Shown in pieces: positions 1 to 9,059 of a DNA stretch of 64,000 bases. The DNA is taken from the NCBI GenBank assembly GCA_023667265.1, contig JAMPAJ010000002.1, forward strand, positions 27,813 to 91,812, written 5' to 3'. A program made the translations under genes and the position numbers. The notes below the pieces were generated by a model. The model did no database searches. It saw only the letters and a list, made by a program, of their open reading frames with translations, and was not told the DNA's origin. This stretch comes from Alistipes sp. GTDB taxonomy: Bacteria; Bacillota; Clostridia; Oscillospirales; Ruminococcaceae. Position 1 is the stretch's first letter; the number at the start of each line of letters is the position of its first letter.

Positions 1-3000
1 CTTCCTTCTTGGAAATGTGGATCTCAGAGATTTTCTTAGGCGCGTCGTTTACAATAACGTGCGTATCATCCTCAGAGTCAATTACAACGTGTGATTTGTC
101 TGTGTCAGTCTCTTCAGTTGTGCTGAGCTTGCCGTCTTTGATCGTGAAGCTCCATGCAGACTCGACCTTTTCGTAGTCATCGGATGGCGCGGTGATCTCT
201 TCGAGAACATACTTGCCGTCGGGAAGTCCCATAATAACCGTTGCTTTATCAATAGACGTGAATGTCAGTGACTTTCCGTCCTCGCTATAAGTCAATTCAT
301 TATTTGAAGCAACTTCCTCCTGATTCAGCGTGGAATCACTGTCAAGTGTGATCGTGATTACCGCACCTGCAATTTCCTCATCGCCCTTTGTGATATCGCG
401 CTTGCTGATCGAAATTGACTTCTTCGGCGCGGGGTTTCCTGCGCTATTGTAGAATCTGATCTGCTCATCATCGCCGAGCTTGGAAGTAAGGTTCAGACTT
501 ACGTCGATCGCCTTTGTACCAACAGTAATGATAAATTCGTTGTTCCGCATTGAAACCTTGTCAACAAGACCATCTGTATGCATTCCCATCATATCATAAC
601 CGTTGATATTGGACTGATCCAAACCGAAGCCATTGAGATTGACAGGATTCAACTGCTTTATTATTGTATATCCTTCGTTACTATAAGTAACTCTGCAAAG
701 GATTCCGTCGATTCTGTAGATATTTTTATAAACCGCAGGAACTGCCTCAGCAAAAGGATCGCCGAAGTTACCTTCAGAAATTTTATTTGCGGTATAGCGT
801 GTAAATACGCCGTTATTATCAAAGCCGTACCATACGCCGCCATTGAAGCTGTCATCATTTCCACTGGAACGTACATACTTGGAGGTCAGATCTTTTTCCT
901 GCTGTCCACCCATTCCAGGGAAGCCCATTCCCATACCTTGTTGTTCTGTAGAACTGTACGCCTGTACAAGAACGCCGTTTTCATCAAAAGTCAGCTCGTA
1001 CCAGGTCTCGGGATTATATCCATAAGCAGGCACAATATCCTGGACAACATACTGATTGTTGACCATGGGAATGAATTTGCCGTCATAAACGAGGCTCTGG
1101 CTGATTTCCTGTGAAACGCCGTCAGCGTTTGTCAGCTGCTCAACAGAGTGAACAGAAATGCTGTTCCATGTGCTTACATACTCGTTCTTTGCCTGCTCAT
1201 CAGCAGAAAGCTTGGAAACATCTATAGTTTCCGTCGTGCCGTCCGCCTTTGTGATGACCAAAGAAGCAAGAGCAGCTTTTTCTCCGGTCTCGACCTTATC
1301 GCCAGCGGTGATATACTCGACCGACTCAAATGCGCCGTCGTTTTCATCAACAGATGTAATGACTGCATTTCTGATATATGCGCTTACGACCTGCTGGGCG
1401 TCCTTCTCATTTTCAACGACCTTGCCGTCCTTGTCAACATACTGCCCCTGAGAATTGCGTCTCGGAACTGTTCCGCTGTAACCCAGCTCGAACTCGTATG
1501 TATTCTGGCTGTCTGAAAGCTCTGCGGAAACGACGTCGATTCCGGAGCATTTGCCCTCGGCATAAGGTACGCCGCTGAAAGGAGCTTTGTCGTCTGCAGT
1601 CGATTTGTAGACGATGATCGAAGCTTCGTCGTATGAGGTTTCGAGCTGGTCGATCTGTACGCCCTTCACGCCCTCAACGTAAACCCCAGCGCCGTTGACC
1701 GTTTTCAGTCCGCCGCCGTTTTCTTCAGATAAAAGCTTGTAGTATTTTGTGGGAGGAACGGTTTCCAGACCGTCCATTCCGCCATAGATTTTAACATCAA
1801 AAGAACCATTTTCAGTCCAGTCGCCGGAATCAGCGGATTGGCACTTCTTAACTTTTATATTAAGAGGACTGTCGACACTGTCAGGCATTGTTCCGTTTAC
1901 AACAAAGACTATTTCCTTTATGCCACTGCACTCATCCTGACTAAGTGAACCTTTTGTTGCAAATTCAAGCCAGTCAATACCCGAAAGATTGCTCTTATTA
2001 ATATTGAAAACTTTATCCTGCTTTGCTCCGTCGTTGTAACGCAAAATCATCTGATTAAGTGTGAGATCAGCCGGAACATTAGAGCCAACTAAGCCGATCT
2101 GCATAAGGCAGCCTGAGTCACCGAAAGGAACAGTTACTCTTGTCGTTCCCTTATCAACAGCAACATAATCCTTATTTTCAGGAGTAATTCCCTCTGCCTC
2201 GTTATAGACATATTCTGTTGCAGTGAATGTGGGCTTTGCATCGCCGCTGTATACCGCCTTCTTGGTTTCCGCCTTTGGAATGTGGATATAGTAGGCAGTT
2301 GTCTCGTCGAGCTTATAGCCGTCGGGAGCTTTGACCTCTGTCAGCTTGTAATAGCTGTCGTCGGAAACGCTCGCTCTCATGTGACCCTTTGAAAGCGTCA
2401 GGTACATCTCCTCGGCAGGAACGTTGATGTTATTTCCGGCATCGTCCTTGATTTCCTTGAGGTTTCCTTTTTCGTCATACTGAACAAGCTCGCTGTTTGC
2501 TGTGTAGGGCACGCCGGCTTCGTTTGTCTTTGTAAGCAGGAACTCCGCTCCGTCAAGGAGAGTGTCTGTTCCTGTGATGTATTTGTAAAAGTCTATGGTG
2601 TATTTGGAGTCAACGCCGAGAATGGATATCGGGCCTCTGAAAGGTCTGTAGCCGAATTCGGTTTTACCCTCAAAACTCTTGGCGATAAGAGCTCCGGAAA
2701 GATGTCCTGTTTCTTCGAGAGCTGACACATGAGCAAGAGGTGCAAGGATCGTACCCTGGGAAGCGCCTTTACCATAATCAATTGTACCAGTAGCATCCGG
2801 GAAATTGTAAAGGATTCTATCAACATCAGGGTAATTATTATACCAACCAGATATTTTACTCTCATACCAATTTGTTGTATTATGATTACCGAATGCAGTA
2901 TTAAAGGCATCAATATCGCCTGTAGTAGCCTTAATTTCTCCGGTGTTCCTAAAAACATCCACGTGTACGCCGTTAAGTGAAATATCTGTTGCCTTTCCGT

Positions 3001-4150
3001 CGTCGTCAACAACAGTATATGCACCCTTTGATATACTTACATCATTAATATAAGTATATCTGTCAGGAGTACCTGCCGAATCCGAACTATTAAATACAAT
3101 ATTATTTCCGTTTACTCCGGTAATATTTATGATAATATAGGCATTGTCCGGTATATTATTATACTTGATAACCTTACATTTGGCTACCTGTTCGTATTCC
3201 TCCATTGTCAGCGACAGGTATACGGTATTGTCAGAATCATTTCCTTGATATGTAAACTCTGCAACACCTGTAACGCCCTCTTTAATCTGAAAGTCGCCGT
3301 ACATTTCGCCGTCATAATTCGGCTGATGAAAATAATTAATGCTGATAACCTTATTTACATCAATATTCTTATCAAAATCTGACGATAATTCTGCAATATC
3401 AGCACTTCTCTGCTCTATTGTTGCAAACTCACCAGTTTCATCAGAAAAATCGATCAATTGGGCATTATAGAAATTGTTAAGCCAAGCTCCATAGCTTGTT
3501 TTAACATAGCTTTCACCGTCAGGATTCTGAACAGCTAAACGTTTTGGAATTACTCCATCATACGGCTTATCATATCCTCCCTCAACAGTGGGAATATAAT
3601 ACCCCTTACAGTTAATGTTCCAGAAAGTCGTATCCGGTTTTCCATCCCAAATAACCTCTGCGAAACCGTCAGTGTTCAACAGGCTTGACAGCGGAACCAT
3701 AGTGTTGAAATCGCCCTTTCCGATTTCATACGCACCATTCTCACCATACGGATTATCAATTGAAATGTTTCCGCCTACAGCAAGACGTCCCTCTGTGTCT
3801 GCACTTGTAGTTTTAAAATCTTCCTTAACAAAAACCGCAAACTGCGAAGCAATACCAAGCGCATAGTCTGCATTGAATTGCTCAATAGCTGCATCTACCG
3901 AGCTGAAATTCTTACCGTCACCAAAATAAGGATTACCGTTCGGGTCTGTTGGATTATTACCAACAAGAAGCGTAACATCATCGGTGGTTTTTGAACCGTC
4001 CAGATTTGTAACCTGGTTTGCCGCTCCTACATTCAGCACTTTTCCCAGTCCCAAAGGCACAGCCTGAGCAAAAGCTGAAAGAGCGAGCATCACAGAGGCC
4101 GCGCCGCTTATAAGACGTTTCCCCAAAGTCTTTTTCATAAAGTTTTTCAT
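1..4150 (-). CDS. Secreted surface protein, choice-of-anchor-A domain plus SpaA/Cna-B repeats (C-terminus outside window)
   Basis: The frame is open from an ATG at 4150 to the left edge, so at least 1383 residues are present and the C-terminus is missing. The start follows AAAGG and gives a signal peptide (MKNFMKKTLGKRL, then a hydrophobic stretch ending near ALSAFAQA). Residues of about 60-150 contain AVFVKEDF and DTEGRLAVGGN, typical of choice-of-anchor-A domains. Further on, SpaA/Cna-B prealbumin-like repeats recur, with signatures such as VKAPDGYKLDET, EEITAPSD and repeated APKK(S)IS linkers. Such proteins are usually anchored to the wall and act in adhesion; the sorting signal would lie beyond the edge. 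A sigma-A-like promoter sits upstream. The substrate or ligand cannot be told from the sequence. Confidence 0.85.
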   Translation of the reverse strand, partial: MKNFMKKTLGKRLISGAASVMLALSAFAQAVPLGLGKVLNVGAANQVTNLDGSKTTDDVTLLVGNNPTDPNGNPYFGDGKNFSSVDAAIEQFNADYALGIASQFAVFVKEDFKTTSADTEGRLAVGGNISIDNPYGENGAYEIGKGDFNTMVPLSSLLNTDGFAEVIWDGKPDTTFWNINCKGYYIPTVEGGYDKPYDGVIPKRLAVQNPDGESYVKTSYGAWLNNFYNAQLIDFSDETGEFATIEQRSADIAELSSDFDKNIDVNKVISINYFHQPNYDGEMYGDFQIKEGVTGVAEFTYQGNDSDNTVYLSLTMEEYEQVAKCKVIKYNNIPDNAYIIINITGVNGNNIVFNSSDSAGTPDRYTYINDVSISKGAYTVVDDDGKATDISLNGVHVDVFRNTGEIKATTGDIDAFNTAFGNHNTTNWYESKISGWYNNYPDVDRILYNFPDATGTIDYGKGASQGTILAPLAHVSALEETGHLSGALIAKSFEGKTEFGYRPFRGPISILGVDSKYTIDFYKYITGTDTLLDGAEFLLTKTNEAGVPYTANSELVQYDEKGNLKEIKDDAGNNINVPAEEMYLTLSKGHMRASVSDDSYYKLTEVKAPDGYKLDETTAYYIHIPKAETKKAVYSGDAKPTFTATEYVYNEAEGITPENKDYVAVDKGTTRVTVPFGDSGCLMQIGLVGSNVPADLTLNQMILRYNDGAKQDKVFNINKSNLSGIDWLEFATKGSLSQDECSGIKEIVFVVNGTMPDSVDSPLNIKVKKCQSADSGDWTENGSFDVKIYGGMDGLETVPPTKYYKLLSEENGGGLKTVNGAGVYVEGVKGVQIDQLETSYDEASIIVYKSTADDKAPFSGVPYAEGKCSGIDVVSAELSDSQNTYEFELGYSGTVPRRNSQGQYVDKDGKVVENEKDAQQVVSAYIRNAVITSVDENDGAFESVEYITAGDKVETGEKAALASLVITKADGTTETIDVSKLSADEQAKNEYVSTWNSISVHSVEQLTNADGVSQEISQSLVYDGKFIPMVNNQYVVQDIVPAYGYNPETWYELTFDENGVLVQAYSSTEQQGMGMGFPGMGGQQEKDLTSKYVRSSGNDDSFNGGVWYGFDNNGVFTRYTANKISEGNFGDPFAEAVPAVYKNIYRIDGILCRVTYSNEGYTIIKQLNPVNLNGFGLDQSNINGYDMMGMHTDGLVDKVSMRNNEFIITVGTKAIDVSLNLTSKLGDDEQIRFYNSAGNPAPKKSISISKRDITKGDEEIAGAVITITLDSDSTLNQEEVASNNELTYSEDGKSLTFTSIDKATVIMGLPDGKYVLEEITAPSDDYEKVESAWSFTIKDGKLSTTEETDTDKSHVVIDSEDDTHVIVNDAPKKISEIHISKKE

Positions 4151-4211
4151 CCTTTCACATTTATACTAAAGAATACACAACTGTTTTGAACAATCATTAT
4201 TCTATTTTACT

Positions 4212-4240
4212 ATTATAACATATAATATTTTAATATGCAA
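4212..4240 (-). promoter_or_regulatory. Sigma-A-like promoter for the surface protein gene
   Basis: On the minus strand TTGCAT (4240-4235) is followed by a 17-base spacer and a perfect TATAAT (4217-4212), about 60 bases upstream of the ATG at 4150. Confidence 0.65.
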
Positions 4241-4359
4241 CCCTTGAAATACTGCTCAGCGTAGAATTTTCACCATATTTTTTAGATATTTTGTCCAAAC
4301 ACTTACCGCAAGTATAAGAAATCAATTATACAGCCTTGCGTAAATCAGGCAAAACAAAA

Positions 4360-4387
4360 CAGGCTGCACAGCAAAATGTGCAGCCTG
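4360..4387 (-). terminator. Rho-independent terminator after the DUF6465 gene
   Basis: An 11-bp perfect stem (CAGGCTGCACA / TGTGCAGCCTG) with a 6-base loop is followed on the minus strand by TTTTGTTTTG. It lies just downstream of the stop at 4407. Confidence 0.8.
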
Positions 4388-4406
4388 CCATAAATCTATT
4401 CCGGAA

Positions 4407-4817
4407 TCAAAGAGCAAAATCGCCGATGTTATCCTCGTCGATCACGTAGTAAACCTTGTAATCCTCGGGCTTAACATAAATGCTTACAGACTTGGGATCA
4501 GCAACGCCTGCAAAAGCCTTTGCCTTTTCAACCATCTCGCCGTAGGAAACCTGGATTCCCTGATACTGGATGTACAGTTCAGCGGAAGCGGATGCCTTCT
4601 TGGACGCAGTCTTTCTTGTTGTCGTCTTCTTTGCAGCAGTTTTCTTATCGGCAGACTTCTTGGCAGTTCTCTTTGCGGGAGCTTTCTTCTCAGCAGGAGC
4701 CTCTGCAGCAGTCTCAACAGGAGTCTCAGCAACAGCCTCTTCTATGGCAGGAGCAGCCTCAACTACAGTCTCTGCTGCTTTTACCTCTTCAACCTTAACA
4801 GTCTTTCTTCTTGCCAT
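4407..4817 (-). CDS. DUF6465 family protein with Lys/Ala-rich histone-like N-terminus
   Basis: This is a 136-residue protein. Residues 1-78 are low complexity, rich in Ala, Glu, Lys and Thr, with repeated AKK, AAKK and TTRKTASKK runs like a histone H1 tail. The C-terminal 55 residues form a compact domain (LYIQYQGIQVSYGEMVEKAK ... YYVIDEDN) that matches my recollection of the DUF6465 family in clostridia. The basic tail suggests nucleic-acid binding, but the function is not established. The gene lies 18 bases behind HU and is probably cotranscribed with it from the 5144-5172 promoter, which favours a nucleoid-associated role by context. The start has a good GGAGGAG site. Confidence 0.8.
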   Translation of the reverse strand: MARRKTVKVEEVKAAETVVEAAPAIEEAVAETPVETAAEAPAEKKAPAKRTAKKSADKKTAAKKTTTRKTASKKASASAELYIQYQGIQVSYGEMVEKAKAFAGVADPKSVSIYVKPEDYKVYYVIDEDNIGDFAL

Positions 4818-4835
4818 TTCAATTCTCCTCCGTAA

Positions 4836-5111
4836 TTACTTGTTTACAGCGCTCTTGAGTGCCTGACCAGCCTTGAATGCAGGGGCTTTTGAAGCAGGAG
4901 CGATCATCTTCTCCTTAGTCTGGGGATTGATAACCTGCTTTTCCTTTCTGTCGCGAACCTCAAAGGTTCCAAAGCCGGCAATAGCAACCTTTTCGCCGCT
5001 TACGAGAGCAGCAGTGATAGAAGCAACAACTGCGTTAACAGCAGCTTCTGCATTCTTCTTGGTCATTTCAGTTCTTTCAGCAACTGCGCTGATAAGTTCA
5101 GTCTTTGTCAT
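4836..5111 (-). CDS. hup: HU family DNA-binding protein
   Basis: This 91-residue protein has the complete HU fold: N-terminal helices (MTKTELISAVAERTEMTKK), the GFGTFEVRDRKEKQ motif leading into the DNA-binding arm, and a C-terminal FKAGQALKSAVN helix. HU dimers bend and compact DNA and are a main nucleoid protein in Firmicutes. The length is normal. It is the first gene behind a near-perfect sigma-A promoter, as expected for an abundant protein, and its GGAGG site is well spaced from the ATG. Confidence 0.96.
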   Translation of the reverse strand: MTKTELISAVAERTEMTKKNAEAAVNAVVASITAALVSGEKVAIAGFGTFEVRDRKEKQVINPQTKEKMIAPASKAPAFKAGQALKSAVNK

Positions 5112-5143
5112 AATTTATTCCTCCATTTCAATTTTATATTTGC

Positions 5144-5172
5144 ATTATATACCCTTTCAGGCGATTTGTCAA
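5144..5172 (-). promoter_or_regulatory. Consensus sigma-A promoter for HU
   Basis: TTGACA (5172-5167), a 17-base spacer and TATAAT (5149-5144) on the minus strand, about 33 bases before the HU ATG. It matches consensus in both boxes. Confidence 0.85.
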
Positions 5173-5239
5173 GGATTTTCGGAAAAAATGACATTTCGAC
5201 CGATACTGCGGCAAAAACCGTGTATTTTTTATCAAAAAC

Positions 5240-5258
5240 AACCATAGAAAAATGGCTA
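5240..5258 (-). terminator. Weak terminator candidate after clpB
   Basis: A short CCAT/ATGG stem is followed on the minus strand by TTGTTTTTG, downstream of the clpB stop at 5286. The stem is short, so this is tentative. Confidence 0.35.
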
Positions 5259-5285
5259 TTTTACGTTCCCAGCGAACCCCAAGCC

Positions 5286-7880
5286 TCAGTCGGCTGTCAG
5301 CTCTCCGTCAGCCATATCCACAACAATAGTATCGCCGCCGCTTATATTGCCGCTCAGTATCCTTTTTGCAACAAGAGTTTCAACCCTTCGCTGAATAAAT
5401 CTTCTTAGCGGACGCGCGCCGAAATTGGGGTCATATCCGCACTCTGCAATATAATTCTTTGCTTCCTCCGTGACATTTATACGAATATGCCTGTCCTCAA
5501 GCCTTTTTTGCAGATCAACCAGCATGAGATCGACGATACCTACTATCTCCGTTCTGCCCAGGGGCTTGAAGAATATCATCTCGTCAAGCCTGTTCAGGAA
5601 CTCCGGTCTGAACTGCTGTTTAAGCAGCATATCCACCTTGCTACGAGCGTCCTCTGTGATCTCGCCGTCGCTGCCAATGCCCTCCAGTATAAAGGGCGAG
5701 CCGAGGTTGGAGGTCAGTATTATAATAGTATTTTTGAAGTCCACCGTTCTTCCCTGAGAGTCGGTTATGCGTCCGTCGTCGAGAATTTGCAGCAGAATAT
5801 TGAATACGTCCGGATGCGCCTTTTCGATCTCGTCGAAGAGCACCACAGAATACGGCTTTCTCCGGACAGCCTCAGTAAGCTGACCGCCCTCGTCATAGCC
5901 GACATATCCGGGAGGCGCTCCGATAAGGCGGCTTACACTGAATTTCTCCATATATTCGGTCATGTCAATGCGGACGATATTGCGCTCGTCGTCGAAAAGT
6001 ATCTCTGAAAGAGCCTTTGCAAGCTCCGTTTTTCCCACACCGGTAGGGCCGAGGAAAAGGAATGAGCCGATGGGTCTGTCGGGAGACTGTATGCCTGCCC
6101 TGGAACGGAGTATAGCCTCGCTCACCTTTGTGACCGCCTCTTCCTGACCAATAACACGCTTATGCAGCAGCTCCTCCAGACCAAGTATTTTCTCCTTTTC
6201 GCCTTCCATAAGCTTTGAAACAGGTATACCTGTCCATCGGCAGACGATTTTCGCCACTTCGTCCTCCGTAACTCTGTCGCGAAGCAGTCTGCCGTTTTCC
6301 ATATCAGCCTCCGCCTGCTTTTCCAGTTCAGCCAGCTTGTTTTTCAGCTGAGGCAGCCTGCCGTATTTCAGCTCCGCAGCCTTGTTCAGATCGTATTCGC
6401 GCTCAGCCTGCTCGATCTGACCGTTGACCGTCTCCAGCTCCTCGCGAAGCTTCTGAACTGCGGAAATATCAGTCTTTTCATTCTCCCACCTTGCCTTCAT
6501 GGAATTGAACTGCTCACGAAGCTCCGCCAGCTCCTTCTGTATCTCCTCGAGGTGCTCCTTTGAGATGCTGTCACTTTCCTTTTTCAAGGCAGTTTCCTCG
6601 ATCTCAAGCCGTACAATGCGCCGGGAGATAACGTCCAGCTCGGTGGGCATGGAGTCCATTTCCGTCCGTATAGTCGCACAAGCCTCGTCGATAAGGTCGA
6701 TCGCCTTATCCGGCAGGAATCTGTCGCTGATGTAACGGTTAGACAGCACAGCGGCGGAGATCAGCGCATTATCGCTTATCTTTACACCGTGGAAAACCTC
6801 GTAACGCTCCTTTAGTCCGCGGAGAATTGAGATTGTGTCCTCTACCGTCGGTTCGTCAACCATGACCGGCTGGAAACGGCGCTCCAGAGCCGGGTCTTTT
6901 TCGATATACTTCCTGTATTCATTAAGCGTAGTCGCGCCGATACAGTGCAGCTCGCCCCGGGCAAGCATAGGTTTCAGCAGATTTCCGGCGTCCATTGCAC
7001 CGTCGATTTTTCCTGCTCCGACGATAGTGTGCAGCTCGTCAATGAAGAGAAGTATCTGACCGCTGCTGTTCTTTATTTCGTTGAGGACAGCTTTCAGACG
7101 CTCCTCGAACTCGCCGCGGTATTTCGCGCCTGCCACAAGGGCGCCCATGTCAAGAGAGAAAACCTTTCTGTCCTTCAGGCTGTCCGGAACATCCCCGGCA
7201 ACTATTCTCAGGGCAAGTCCCTCTGCAATAGCCGTTTTGCCAACGCCAGGCTCGCCGATAAGGACTGGATTATTCTTCGTCTTACGCGACAAGATCCGGA
7301 TAACGTTGCGTATCTCGCTGTCTCTGCCGATAACCGGATCAAGCTTATTCTTCCGCGCAAGTCCCACAAGCTCCTGACCGTATTTTGCAAGCACATCGTA
7401 GGTGTCCTCGGGATTTTCGCTTGTGACGCGGGTATTTCCTCTGACAGACATAAGCGCCGATAGAAATTTCTCGCGGTTGATGTTGAAAGAGGTCATTACA
7501 GCCGCAGTATCCCTGTCCTTTGAATCAATAAGGGCAAGCATGATATGCTCCACTGAAACAAACTCGTCCTTCATGTTTCCGGCAATCTCCTCCGCCGCAG
7601 TCAGCATACGGTCACACTCGGCAGAAATGCCTATGCTGCTGCTTCTGCCGCTGCCGGTCACCTTCGGGAGACGATTTATTCTGCCGTCGATCTCTCGTTC
7701 AAGCATATCCGGATCCAGCTCCATTTTTCTGATAAGCTGCGGAATGAGACCGTTTTCCTGCTTCATAAGACCAGCAAGAATATGGACAGGCTCTATAACA
7801 GAGTTTGACTGCATGACAGCGACGCTCTGCGCCTTTCTGACAGCGTCCGCCGATTTCTGAGTAAATTTTTCTGCGTTCAT
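5286..7880 (-). CDS. clpB: ATP-dependent disaggregase ClpB
   Basis: An 864-residue Hsp100 chaperone of normal length. It has the N-terminal Clp repeat domain (about 1-150), the first AAA+ domain with Walker [14 protein letters not shown] near residue 205, a coiled-coil middle domain (about 400-530) that distinguishes ClpB from ClpA/ClpC, and a second AAA+ domain with [14 protein letters not shown] near residue 600, followed by the C-terminal D2-small domain ([15 protein letters not shown]). With DnaK it extracts polypeptides from aggregates in the cytoplasm. I saw no CIRCE or clear CtsR operator upstream; it is cotranscribed with the gene at 7899, 18 bases away. Confidence 0.96.
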   Translation of the reverse strand: MNAEKFTQKSADAVRKAQSVAVMQSNSVIEPVHILAGLMKQENGLIPQLIRKMELDPDMLEREIDGRINRLPKVTGSGRSSSIGISAECDRMLTAAEEIAGNMKDEFVSVEHIMLALIDSKDRDTAAVMTSFNINREKFLSALMSVRGNTRVTSENPEDTYDVLAKYGQELVGLARKNKLDPVIGRDSEIRNVIRILSRKTKNNPVLIGEPGVGKTAIAEGLALRIVAGDVPDSLKDRKVFSLDMGALVAGAKYRGEFEERLKAVLNEIKNSSGQILLFIDELHTIVGAGKIDGAMDAGNLLKPMLARGELHCIGATTLNEYRKYIEKDPALERRFQPVMVDEPTVEDTISILRGLKERYEVFHGVKISDNALISAAVLSNRYISDRFLPDKAIDLIDEACATIRTEMDSMPTELDVISRRIVRLEIEETALKKESDSISKEHLEEIQKELAELREQFNSMKARWENEKTDISAVQKLREELETVNGQIEQAEREYDLNKAAELKYGRLPQLKNKLAELEKQAEADMENGRLLRDRVTEDEVAKIVCRWTGIPVSKLMEGEKEKILGLEELLHKRVIGQEEAVTKVSEAILRSRAGIQSPDRPIGSFLFLGPTGVGKTELAKALSEILFDDERNIVRIDMTEYMEKFSVSRLIGAPPGYVGYDEGGQLTEAVRRKPYSVVLFDEIEKAHPDVFNILLQILDDGRITDSQGRTVDFKNTIIILTSNLGSPFILEGIGSDGEITEDARSKVDMLLKQQFRPEFLNRLDEMIFFKPLGRTEIVGIVDLMLVDLQKRLEDRHIRINVTEEAKNYIAECGYDPNFGARPLRRFIQRRVETLVAKRILSGNISGGDTIVVDMADGELTAD

Positions 7881-7898
7881 AAAACAACATCCTTTCTG

Positions 7899-8540
7899 TC
7901 AAATAATATCATTATTGATCGTAAGCTTTTCAAAATCCTGCCTGTACCGTCCGAATATAGCGTCCGCATTTTCCGGGCATGCAAAATAGCTCTTCACAGC
8001 TCCGGACAGCAGCTCCAGATATGAACCGATAAGCTCGCCGCGCTCACTCTCCGGCAGGCTTCTCGGCGTGAGAACATATCTTACAAACGCTGCACCGTTA
8101 AGCTCGCAGCGATATACGCCGCAGCCCTGTTCCGCCAGCGTGTCCGACTCGACACAGGCTATATTCCGGAACGCCTCTCCGAAAAGCCCGATAAGCTGAG
8201 GACTCTGGGTTCTGATGCTCACCTTTATTCTGCCCAGATATTCTCCCGGGATCCGCTCCAGCTCCACCCGGTAGCTTATTGTGGGGCGGTATTTATACTC
8301 CAGCGCCGTTCTCAGGGTAAGCATGGCGTTTGTCTGCTGTCGGATGAAGCCGGGATCCATAAGCCGCGAGATCTCGTCAAATATCCGCTGCATCTTCATT
8401 TCCGGCGTAACGCAGGACAAATGCTCCGCGAGTATCTGATTTATAAGGTTGGAGCGGTTTGTCCCCAGCAGGTACGCCTGTCGGTCGACCGCACGTATCA
8501 CATCGTCGGTCAGCACAATACTGTAAACGTTTTTATTCAT
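7899..8540 (-). CDS. Uncharacterised protein with ribbon-helix-helix-like N-terminus, upstream of clpB
   Basis: About 213 residues. I chose the ATG at 8540 because AGAGGTG sits 6 bases upstream; a GTG at 8549 lies inside that ribosome binding site and is unlikely. The first 45 residues (VYSIVLTDDVIRAVDRQAYL ... NRSNLINQILAEHL) resemble a ribbon-helix-helix DNA-binding motif. The rest (RVELERIPGEYLGRIKVSIR and onwards) is a mixed alpha/beta domain I do not recognise. It shares a promoter with clpB, so a stress-linked regulator is possible by context only. Confidence 0.7.
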   Translation of the reverse strand: MNKNVYSIVLTDDVIRAVDRQAYLLGTNRSNLINQILAEHLSCVTPEMKMQRIFDEISRLMDPGFIRQQTNAMLTLRTALEYKYRPTISYRVELERIPGEYLGRIKVSIRTQSPQLIGLFGEAFRNIACVESDTLAEQGCGVYRCELNGAAFVRYVLTPRSLPESERGELIGSYLELLSGAVKSYFACPENADAIFGRYRQDFEKLTINNDII

Positions 8541-8561
8541 TTCGTTCACCTCTTAAAATAT

Positions 8562-8590
8562 ATTCTATCACATCTTGCGCAACTTGTCAA
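8562..8590 (-). promoter_or_regulatory. Sigma-A promoter of the RHH-like gene and clpB
   Basis: TTGACA (8590-8585), 17-base spacer, TAGAAT (8567-8562) on the minus strand, about 22 bases before the start at 8540. Confidence 0.75.
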
Positions 8591-8627
8591 GCGATTTATA
8601 TATTTTTTCACACAATTTTCAAAATAA

Positions 8628-8883
8628 CAAAAAAATACACCCCCAAAGGAGGTGCTGTGTATGACCCATACGGCAACCGCCGTTTAGCACTGCGGGTCGG
8701 ACCACGTACTATAAAGTTAAATAAGTTATTGAGAATAGAAAACATGAAAAAATCACAAATGAAAGGGATTAGTTACAAAATAAAACTAATTCGATTTCTG
8801 AAGTGAGCAGTTGGTGAGGTGATCTGATCCAGATATATGAGAGGGAAGGATACCTGCTCAAACCACCAATATTCTCAATTGCT
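8628..8883 (-). ncRNA. Unassigned structured RNA, about 255 nt, with its own promoter and terminator
   Basis: No credible reading frame lies here, yet the minus strand has promoter, structure and terminator in order. After the TATAAT at 8895-8890 a transcript would start near 8883. A 9-bp closing stem (ATTGAGAAT 8879-8871 with ATTCTCAAT 8736-8728) encloses about 135 nt containing GAGCAG/CTGCTC (8859-8854 with 8810-8805) and ATTAGTT/AACTAAT (8790-8784 with 8774-8768). A second domain follows, GACCC/GGGTC (8698-8694 with 8667-8663) around the hairpin ACGGC-GGTT-GCCGT. It ends in a GC stem (8654-8638) and a T run. I could not match it to tmRNA, SRP RNA, RNase P or a riboswitch I know; 6S RNA remains possible. 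Confidence 0.6.
8638..8654 (-). terminator. Terminator of the unassigned RNA
   Basis: CACCTCC-TTT-GGGGGTG forms a 7-bp stem with one mismatch and is followed on the minus strand by TATTTTTTTG. Confidence 0.7.
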
Positions 8884-8889
8884 GATTAT

Positions 8890-8918
8890 ATTATATTGCA
8901 AATACAAGCACTTGGCAA
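8890..8918 (-). promoter_or_regulatory. Promoter of the unassigned RNA
   Basis: TTGCCA (8918-8913), 17-base spacer, TATAAT (8895-8890) on the minus strand. No start codon with a ribosome binding site follows. Confidence 0.7.
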
Positions 8919-9059
8919 TATACAAAAGTGCACTAAACTGAACTTTTGTTCAAATCAGTAGTTTTTTCTTGCCTTCGGAAGCAAACAAAATATTAATACG
9001 TTATTTCAATTTAATTATTTACAATTCCGAAATTTAACATTTTGCTTTTTAAGCCTTTG

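Noticed and set aside
578-1516. Plus-strand open frames across the left-edge surface gene
   Set aside because: They lie opposite a continuous minus-strand frame with clear SpaA repeats, lack ribosome binding sites and have no domain signal.
4484-4866. Several frames opposite the DUF6465 gene
   Set aside because: Low-complexity shadows of the Lys/Ala-rich coding sequence.
8550-8660. CIRCE or CtsR heat-shock operator ahead of the clpB operon
   Set aside because: I looked for TTAGCACTC-N9-GAGTGCTAA and for GGTCAAA direct repeats and found neither.
8459-8806. A 115-codon plus-strand frame
   Set aside because: It crosses the clpB-operon promoter and the unassigned RNA, and its sequence has no protein-like pattern.
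8941-8990. TTGCC/GGCAA hairpin as terminator of the Cthe_2159 gene
   Set aside because: On the minus strand the stem is followed by A residues, not T residues.
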